DNA of 27,468 nucleotides from Methanomassiliicoccaceae archaeon UBA404 (GTDB taxonomy: Archaea > Thermoplasmatota > Thermoplasmata > Methanomassiliicoccales > Methanomethylophilaceae), in assembly GCA_002498605.1 (NCBI GenBank), contig DAHY01000019.1, positions 1 through 27,468 on the forward strand. Reading direction: 5' to 3'. Every line of letters begins with the position of its first letter. Positions within the stretch are counted from its first letter, which is position 1. The position numbers and the translations under genes are program-made. Shown here in pieces: positions 22,663 through 27,468 of the stretch. The notes beneath the pieces are model-generated. The model did no database searches, had not been told where the DNA came from, and saw nothing but the letters and a program-made list of their open reading frames with translations.

Positions 22663-22869
22663 GGCCTCTTCGGCAATCTTCAAACACGATAAGAGGTCAT
22701 CGGCCGTGTTCCTGAGGGAACCGGCCGATTTTGCCTCCATTTTAAAATAAATGGTTTTGTCCCGAACTTCCATCTCCACGAATCCTTCGTTCTCGGGATT
22801 CAGTGCGGCTGCAACCGCCTCCGCGATTTCCGAAGACCTGTATTCGGATGTAAGTTCCAGACTGTTCAT
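22606..22869 (-). CDS. Pcc1-like KEOPS complex subunit
   Basis: This 87-residue protein starts MNSLELTSEYRSSEIAEAVAAALNPEN and continues VEMEVRDKTIYFKMEAKSAGSLRNTADDLLSCLKIAEEA. This is the Pcc1 pattern: strand, helix, strand, the AKSAGSLRNTADDLL segment, helix. Pcc1 dimerises the KEOPS complex, which makes t6A at position 37 of ANN-decoding tRNAs. The start at 22869 is 4 nt after the leuB stop, so it rides at the end of the leu operon; a longer frame runs into leuB and is rejected. It overlaps the 3' end of tgtA by 57 nt on the other strand. Confidence 0.85.
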   Translation of the reverse strand: MNSLELTSEYRSSEIAEAVAAALNPENEGFVEMEVRDKTIYFKMEAKSAGSLRNTADDLLSCLKIAEEASGLVRSPASDFDGDSSFE

Positions 22870-22873
22870 AGAA

Positions 22874-23992
22874 TCAGCTTTCGAGTATCTTGGCCGCCAC
22901 GGCGGAACCCACCTGTTTGGTGTCAAGATTTCCCCCCAAATCGGGAGTTGTCTTGTTTTCTCTGAGACACTCTTCGACCGCTTTGTGAATCATTTTGCCT
23001 TCTCTGGGATATCCCTGATCTTCCAGAAGCATCTGAGCCGCAAGTATTGCGGCGATAGGGTTGGCAATGCCTTTGCCCGCGATATCGGGGGCGGAACCGT
23101 GTATGGGTTCGAACATGCTGACTCCTTCGGGATTGATGTTACCGCTGCAACCCATTCCCAGGCCTCCCTGAAGCTGAGCTCCCAGATCTGTCAGGATATC
23201 ACCGAAAAGATTCGGTACCGCAATGGTTCCGAAGGTTTCCGGACGTACCACCATGGCCATTGCCATAGCGTCAACGAACATAAAATCAAGTTCCAAACCG
23301 TATTCTTCTGCTTTTTTAGCGAAGATTTCTCTCTGGAAACCGTACATGTTTGTTATCACGTTTGCTTTGTCGACCAATGTTATCTTATCGTCGCCACGGG
23401 CAAGAGCGAATCTGCATGCATAATCCGCAAAACGGGTAACGCCTTTTCTGGAAAGGAATCCTATTTCAAAAGCGAAATCATCATCGTTGGACGCATCCAC
23501 ATTGACGTTCACGTCCAAATCGTACAATTCTCTCTTGATTTTCAGCGAAGACTGTTTGCCTCCGTAGGCAGAACCGATTTTGCCTCCGGCGCCCATGTAG
23601 AAATCTTCGGTGTTTTCTCTCAGAAACATCATGTCGAAAGGAACTTCTCTTTTCAACGGAACAAAAGGGAACCAAGAGGTCACCGGTCTCATGTTGATGT
23701 ACTGATCGAACACCGCCCTCATCTTAAGAAGAACCCCCTGTTCCAATATTCCGGGCTTGACTTTCGGATCGCCGATGGCACCGAAGTAAATGGCGTCTTT
23801 CTTCCTTAGATTGTCTATGTCTTCATCGGTGAGAAGCTCTCCGGTGCTCAGATATCTGTCGGCGCCGATGTTGAAAATTTCACCGTCGTATTCGAATGTG
23901 GATATTTCGGCAACAGCGTCAAGAACTTCCAATCCTGCGTCTATGACTTCCTTGCCTATACCGTCTCCGGGTATAATAGCCAGATGTTTCAT
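22874..23992 (-). CDS. leuB: 3-isopropylmalate dehydrogenase LeuB (beta-decarboxylating dehydrogenase)
   Basis: This 372-residue enzyme belongs to the isocitrate/isopropylmalate dehydrogenase family: IIPGDGIGKEVIDAGLEVL at the start, KMRAVFDQYINMRPV with substrate arginines, FLRENTEDFY, KANVITNMYGFQREIF with catalytic lysine, FMFVDAMAMAMV with a metal aspartate, and the NAD site MFEPIHGSAPDIAGKGIANP. In leucine synthesis it oxidises 3-isopropylmalate. The FDQYINMRPV and RENTED wording resembles the D-malate/tartrate branch as much as classical bacterial LeuB, so side substrates (for example the citramalate or coenzyme B pathways) are possible. Context with leuA, leuC and leuD favours LeuB. 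It overlaps leuD as ATGA. Confidence 0.88.
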   Translation of the reverse strand: MKHLAIIPGDGIGKEVIDAGLEVLDAVAEISTFEYDGEIFNIGADRYLSTGELLTDEDIDNLRKKDAIYFGAIGDPKVKPGILEQGVLLKMRAVFDQYINMRPVTSWFPFVPLKREVPFDMMFLRENTEDFYMGAGGKIGSAYGGKQSSLKIKRELYDLDVNVNVDASNDDDFAFEIGFLSRKGVTRFADYACRFALARGDDKITLVDKANVITNMYGFQREIFAKKAEEYGLELDFMFVDAMAMAMVVRPETFGTIAVPNLFGDILTDLGAQLQGGLGMGCSGNINPEGVSMFEPIHGSAPDIAGKGIANPIAAILAAQMLLEDQGYPREGKMIHKAVEECLRENKTTPDLGGNLDTKQVGSAVAAKILES

Positions 23993-24468
23993 AACCTATT
24001 CTCCTTAACAAGATTCATCAGTCCTCCGGAACGGACCATTTCACTGATGAATTTGGGGTACTGAGGGAAATTATATACGGTTTCGCCGGAAATAACTTCG
24101 CCCTCCGCAGTGTCAATCTTTATGGTTTTGCCTTCTTCGGTATCGACTTTGCATTCGACCAAAAGAAGACCTATATTCATGGAATTTCTGTAAAAAATCC
24201 TTGCAAAGGATTCTGCGACGACACAGGATACTCCGGCCTGTATCAAAGACAGGGGGGCGTGTTCTCTGGAAGAACCGCATCCAAAGTTTTTGCCTGCGAC
24301 GATGATATCCCCTTTTCCCACCTGCTGAGCAAAACCCGGTCTGACTTTTTCGAATATGTATTCGTTCAGATTGTCGAGATTTTTGGCTACCAGACGTTCG
24401 GCGGGTATGATTTGGTCCGTATCGACGTTATCGCCGAATCTCCAAACTTTGCCTTCGATTTCGCTCAT
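23989..24468 (-). CDS. leuD: 3-isopropylmalate dehydratase small subunit LeuD
   Basis: LeuD, 159 residues, is the swivelling subunit of isopropylmalate isomerase. Landmarks are VWRFGDNVDTDQIIPAERL, KNFGCGSSREHAPLSLIQAGVSCVVAESFARIFYRNSMNIGLLLVEC. The substrate loop after IIP reads AERLVA. In methanogen homologues a YLRT loop marks homoaconitase (coenzyme B pathway) and YLVY marks isopropylmalate isomerase; the valine here (Val27) points to the leucine enzyme. That rule is from recalled work on Methanocaldococcus proteins. The gene overlaps both neighbours as ATGA. Confidence 0.92.
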   Translation of the reverse strand: MSEIEGKVWRFGDNVDTDQIIPAERLVAKNLDNLNEYIFEKVRPGFAQQVGKGDIIVAGKNFGCGSSREHAPLSLIQAGVSCVVAESFARIFYRNSMNIGLLLVECKVDTEEGKTIKIDTAEGEVISGETVYNFPQYPKFISEMVRSGGLMNLVKENRL

Positions 24469-25727
24469 GACATATCCTCCAATTCATCGGGTGTGACAAT
24501 CCTTCCCGCAATGGCCGAAGCGGCAACTACCGCAGGACCCGCAAGATAAACCTCGGAATTCTTGTCTCCCATTCTGCCTATGAAATTTCTGTTGGTGGAA
24601 GAAACGGCTTTCTCGTCCGAAGCAAGTATTCCCATGTATCCTCCGAGACATGCTCCGCAGGTCGGACCAGAAACGAAAGCGTCGGCATCGAGGAATATCT
24701 GCATAAGGCCTTCGTCAATCATCTGTCTGACGACTTTCTGGGAAGCGGGAACAACAAGGAATCTTACGCCTTCGGCCACTTTGCGTCCTTTGACTATTTC
24801 GGCGCCGATTCTCATATCTTCTATGCGTCCGTTGGTACAGGAACCGAGATAGGCCTGATCTATCTTCACATCGGCGTCTTTTACGGGACGTCCGTTTTCC
24901 GGAAGGTGCGGATATGCCACCATCGGAACAATCTCGGAAAGGTCGTATTTGAGAACCGATGCGTACGTTGCGTCCGGATCTGCTTCGACAGCCTTCCATT
25001 CGCCTTTGGCAGTGTCTTTGATGTATTCTTCGGTCAGCTTGTCACAGGGGAATATTCCGGCTTTTCCGCCGGCTTCTATCGCCATGTTGGATATCGTCAA
25101 TCTGTCCGAAACGGTTATGTTGGCTATTCCGGGTCCGTGAAATTCGAATGCTTTGTAATTCGCGCCGTCCACGCCTATGTCGGTGATGATTTTCAATATC
25201 AGATCCTTTCCGCCGGCATATCCTTTGAATTCGCCGGTCAGTTCCACTTTGATTGTTTCCGGAACTCTGAACCACAGCCGTCCGGTCGTGAACGCCGCAC
25301 AGGCTTCGGTGGATCCGATTCCGGTGGAGAATGCATTGATTCCCCCGTAAGTGCAGGTATGGGAATCCGCGCCGACGATAAGTCTTCCGGGCGCGGCAAA
25401 TCCTTCTTCGATCATGACCTGGTGACAAACTCCGCCTCTCCCCACTTCGAAATAATTATCGATTTTGTGTTTGGAAGCGAATTCCCTCATCTCCTTCGCC
25501 TGTTCGGCCGAAGCTATGTCCTTGTTGGGGACATAGTGATCGGGTATCAGTACCAATTTGTCTTTATGCAAGTTTTCGGTGTTCAGTTTTTCATATTCTC
25601 TGAACGCAATCGGACCGGTTACGTCGTTAACCATAACGTAGTCCACGTTGGCTACGACAATCTGTCCCGCCCGGGCGTCCGTACCCGATTTTTCTGAAAG
25701 GATTTTTTCAGCAATTGTTTTTCCCAT
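24465..25727 (-). CDS. leuC: 3-isopropylmalate dehydratase large subunit LeuC
   Basis: LeuC, 420 residues, carries the 4Fe-4S cluster that isomerises 2- to 3-isopropylmalate. Cluster ligands are Cys297 in GSCTNGR and Cys357/Cys360 in GPTCGACLGG. Other landmarks: VMVNDVTGP, GRGGVCHQVMIEEGF, VGADSHTCTYGGINAFSTGIG. The start at 25727 is preferred because MGKTIAEKIL is the usual N-terminus and GAGG lies upstream; it overlaps the end of leuA by 20 nt. The subunit is of the homoaconitase/IPMI archaeal type, with a length below the 466-470 of E. coli LeuC. Confidence 0.94.
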   Translation of the reverse strand: MGKTIAEKILSEKSGTDARAGQIVVANVDYVMVNDVTGPIAFREYEKLNTENLHKDKLVLIPDHYVPNKDIASAEQAKEMREFASKHKIDNYFEVGRGGVCHQVMIEEGFAAPGRLIVGADSHTCTYGGINAFSTGIGSTEACAAFTTGRLWFRVPETIKVELTGEFKGYAGGKDLILKIITDIGVDGANYKAFEFHGPGIANITVSDRLTISNMAIEAGGKAGIFPCDKLTEEYIKDTAKGEWKAVEADPDATYASVLKYDLSEIVPMVAYPHLPENGRPVKDADVKIDQAYLGSCTNGRIEDMRIGAEIVKGRKVAEGVRFLVVPASQKVVRQMIDEGLMQIFLDADAFVSGPTCGACLGGYMGILASDEKAVSSTNRNFIGRMGDKNSEVYLAGPAVVAASAIAGRIVTPDELEDMS

Positions 25728-27315
25728 TATTCTTCCTCTGTCTGGCATAATCTCTGTTGATTGCGGCCATGGTCGCATCAACCGAGGTTTCGACTATGTC
25801 GAGACCGACGGCTTTGCCGACGGACATGGAACAGTCGTCCTGAACATTCTTTACCATTACGGTTACTTCGCAGATAGAATCGCTCTTACCCGTGATAGCG
25901 CTCAGTTTGTACTCTTCCATGGACATATTGTCATTGACTGCTTTTTTAATTGCATTTATTGCGGCATCCACCGGTCCGACTCCTATTTCAGAAACGGTAC
26001 GCGTTTTACCCGCAATGTCCACCGTGACAGTGGCGGTAGATGTTATATCTTTCCCGGTGAACACGGCAAATTCTTTAAGGTTTACCGCCTCGTCGATTGT
26101 TTCCTTTTTCCACATTATGTGATCGGCTATCGTAATGAGCTCCGCATCGTCGATTTCCTTTCCGCCGGAAGCTATGTCCTTTATGGACGTCATAAGCTCT
26201 TCCATCTTCTCTTCGGGGAACTCTATTCCGAGATTCTCGAGTCTTCCGTGCACTGAATGCACTCCCGAGTGTTTGCCGATTACTATTTTGCGATCGACAC
26301 CCACGAGTTCCGGAAGGAAGGGTTCGTATGTTGCGGTATTGTTCATTACTCCGTGCACGTGTATTCCCGACTCGTGCGCAAATGCGTTGCGTCCCACTAT
26401 GGGTTTGTTGTAAGCCATGGGGAATCCGGTGATTCTCTCAACAAGTTTGGACGTTTGTCCTATTTTTGAAAGATCCACGGTTTGAACCCCGTAGTTGGCA
26501 AAGAGATTGAGTGCGACTTCTTCAAGAGCCACATTGCCCGTGCGCTCGCCTATGCCGTTGATGCATACGTGGCATATCGAAGCCCCGGATTCTATTGCGG
26601 CTATCGTATTGGGAAGAGCAAGACCCAGATCGTTATGGCAGTGTACCGAGATAGGTACCTTTACAGCTTTCTTTATCTCGGATATTACGTAAGACATGGC
26701 TCTCGGCGTGATTACCCCAACGGTATCGGGAATATTGACCGAATCCACGCCTGCCTCCTGGACGGCGAGAAGAACTTCTTTCATGAAGTTCATGTCGCTG
26801 CGTGTAGCATCCTCACAGGAAAACTGTACGGTAAGACCGTGGTCTTTGGCGTATTGAACGGTTTCCACCGCTCTTTCTTTGACCTGCTCGGGAGTCATCT
26901 TCAGTTTGTATTTCATGTGAAGATCCGAGGTGGCAATGAATGTGTGAATACAGTCGAGCCCCGTGTCGATGACCGCGTCTATATCCGCCTTTACGCTTCT
27001 GGCGAGACTGTATACATCCGCATCGAGTCTGCTTCCGGCTATTTTCCGGAGTGTTTCTTTTTCCGCCTCAGAAGATGCGGCAAAACCAGCCTCTATTGCA
27101 TCCACTCCGAGGTCGTCCAGTGCCGTGGCTATGCGGATCTTGTCCTCGGGGCTGAGAGCTATACCGGGGGCCTGTTCCCCATCCCTGAGGGTGGTATCGA
27201 ACATGCTGACGTTCCCGATGGGCTCGATGTCCTCGAGTGCAATCCGGTTGTACGGACTCACGGCGAGCATCTTCTCCATATCTTCAGCGTTTACACTGGC
27301 TTGTTTAATTTTCAT
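25708..27315 (-). CDS. leuA: 2-isopropylmalate synthase LeuA
   Basis: LeuA, 535 residues, condenses acetyl-CoA and 2-oxoisovalerate, the committed step of leucine synthesis. The HMGL-like barrel shows FDTTLRDGEQAPG (residues 39-51, metal Asp40) and SVHCHNDLGLALPN with metal ligands His225 and His227, then NGIGERTGNVALEEV. The C-terminal allosteric domain (about 410-525), including EIGVGPVDAAINAIKKAV, is the usual site of leucine inhibition. Citramalate synthase (CimA) has the same architecture and cannot be excluded from sequence alone; the leucine-rich leader peptide directly upstream supports LeuA. The ATG at 27315 is chosen for its Shine-Dalgarno sequence GGTGA (27321-27325); TTG and GTG lie 12 and 9 nt upstream. 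Confidence 0.88.
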   Translation of the reverse strand: MKIKQASVNAEDMEKMLAVSPYNRIALEDIEPIGNVSMFDTTLRDGEQAPGIALSPEDKIRIATALDDLGVDAIEAGFAASSEAEKETLRKIAGSRLDADVYSLARSVKADIDAVIDTGLDCIHTFIATSDLHMKYKLKMTPEQVKERAVETVQYAKDHGLTVQFSCEDATRSDMNFMKEVLLAVQEAGVDSVNIPDTVGVITPRAMSYVISEIKKAVKVPISVHCHNDLGLALPNTIAAIESGASICHVCINGIGERTGNVALEEVALNLFANYGVQTVDLSKIGQTSKLVERITGFPMAYNKPIVGRNAFAHESGIHVHGVMNNTATYEPFLPELVGVDRKIVIGKHSGVHSVHGRLENLGIEFPEEKMEELMTSIKDIASGGKEIDDAELITIADHIMWKKETIDEAVNLKEFAVFTGKDITSTATVTVDIAGKTRTVSEIGVGPVDAAINAIKKAVNDNMSMEEYKLSAITGKSDSICEVTVMVKNVQDDCSMSVGKAVGLDIVETSVDATMAAINRDYARQRKNNGKNNC

Positions 27316-27320
27316 AAAAA

Positions 27321-27390
27321 TCACCAAACCGTCCTAGCCTGCACTGATTCATTCCAACAATAATAGTTCGGTGTGCAGTGCGGAAATCAT
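27321..27390 (-). promoter_or_regulatory. Predicted leucine attenuator: competing helices over the leuA ribosome-binding site
   Basis: Two helices can be drawn in the leu leader RNA. Helix A pairs GCACUG (27376-27381) with CAGUGC (27341-27346), extendable by CC (27382-27383) with GG (27338-27339) past one bulged base. Helix B pairs CACCGAACU (27365-27373) with GGUUUGGUG (27322-27330), nine pairs including two G-U. Strand B' contains most of the leuA Shine-Dalgarno sequence GGUGA (27321-27325). The order A, B, A', B' makes the two mutually exclusive as simple hairpins. The B strand ends at the first codon of the leucine run. Pairing is seen in sequence; the switch is inferred. Confidence 0.5.
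27349..27390 (-). CDS. Leucine-rich leader peptide of the leu operon
   Basis: A 13-codon frame on the minus strand reads ATG ATT TCC GCA CTG CAC, then ACC GAA CTA TTA TTG TTG and GAA TGA, giving MISALHTELLLLE. Five of 13 residues are leucine and four are consecutive, written with three different codons. A Shine-Dalgarno sequence GAGGT (27397-27401) precedes the ATG by 6 nt. The frame lies between the leu TATA box and leuA, and stops 33 nt before the leuA start. This is the arrangement of bacterial leuL-type leader peptides that sense charged leucyl-tRNA. It probably has no function as a peptide. The reading is exact; the regulatory role is inferred from composition, position and RNA pairing. 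Confidence 0.65.
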   Translation of the reverse strand: MISALHTELLLLE

Positions 27391-27430
27391 AACATGACCT
27401 CAGACGATTATCTGACAATTATGTAAACCG

Positions 27431-27438
27431 TATTTAAA
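27431..27438 (-). promoter_or_regulatory. TATA box for the leu operon
   Basis: The minus strand reads TTTAAATA with purine-rich AGATAA upstream as a possible BRE. The expected start site is near 27409, just before the leader-peptide Shine-Dalgarno sequence. Unlike several other lead genes in this window, the operon therefore has a leader of about 90 nt. Confidence 0.55.
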
Positions 27439-27468
27439 GATTATCTATACCGGTACTCTGTTGCATAA

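Noticed and set aside
22751..23809. Long open frame antisense to leuB (352 codons)
   Set aside because: It mirrors the codon structure of leuB, has no recognisable domain, and leuB itself is clearly real.
25728..25781. N-terminal extension of leuC
   Set aside because: It would add 18 residues translated from leuA sequence; MGKTIAEKIL at 25727 is the normal start and has GAGG upstream.
26482..27363. Long open frame antisense to leuA (293 codons)
   Set aside because: A shadow frame on the opposite strand of a well-supported leuA, with low-complexity aromatic-rich content and no motif.
1..27468. Mobile elements, CRISPR arrays, rRNA genes
   Set aside because: No transposase or integrase protein, no regularly spaced repeats and no rRNA-like stretch were seen; nearly all sequence is assigned to housekeeping genes.

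Overview
The window looks like a euryarchaeal chromosome segment, most likely Thermoplasmatota and possibly a Methanomassiliicoccales-type methanogen. The archaeal assignment rests on several genes: an archaeal threonyl-tRNA synthetase with its own editing domain, the archaeosine transglycosylase TgtA with a PUA domain, Pth2-type peptidyl-tRNA hydrolase and a Pcc1-like KEOPS subunit. It also rests on TATA-like boxes placed about 26 nt upstream of start codons that lack a Shine-Dalgarno sequence, so many lead genes appear leaderless. The order-level placement is inferred from general gene style and is uncertain. Genes are tightly packed, with many ATGA overlaps. I see no mobile elements, CRISPR arrays, rRNA or tRNA genes.

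Layout. 1-1330: a small membrane PH-like protein, a convergent ACT-domain protein, and a strong hairpin. 1332-4230: a ferrous iron uptake operon on the minus strand (Cys-rich FeoA-like, FeoA, FeoB, FeoB-associated Cys-rich peptide), whose TATA box is flanked by two DtxR/IdeR-like palindromes. 4306-8635: arginine operon argC-argJ-argB-argD (minus) ending in a hairpin plus T-rich tract. 8873-11603: divergent argG-argH (plus). Together these cover glutamate to ornithine and citrulline to arginine; argF and carAB are not here. 11604-13957: an unknown small protein, thiD, and a membrane-anchored FKBP-like protein. 13958-15793: thrS. 15903-19899: a thiamine operon thiE-thiS-thiF-thiG-thiH-tenI using the bacterial anaerobic thiazole route. 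19864-22869: translation and tRNA-modification genes (pth2, an unknown gene, tgtA, a pcc1-like gene). 22874-27315: a leucine operon leuA-leuC-leuD-leuB (minus) that continues into the pcc1-like gene.

The most interesting item is the leader of the leucine operon (27316-27438, minus strand). Between a TATA box and leuA there is a 13-codon reading frame with its own good Shine-Dalgarno sequence. It encodes MISALHTELLLLE, with four consecutive leucine codons (CTA TTA TTG TTG) plus one more. The same leader can form two competing helices, one of which covers the leuA Shine-Dalgarno sequence. This has the logic of a leucine-sensing attenuator, but in an archaeon and probably acting on translation initiation. 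It is a prediction from sequence only.
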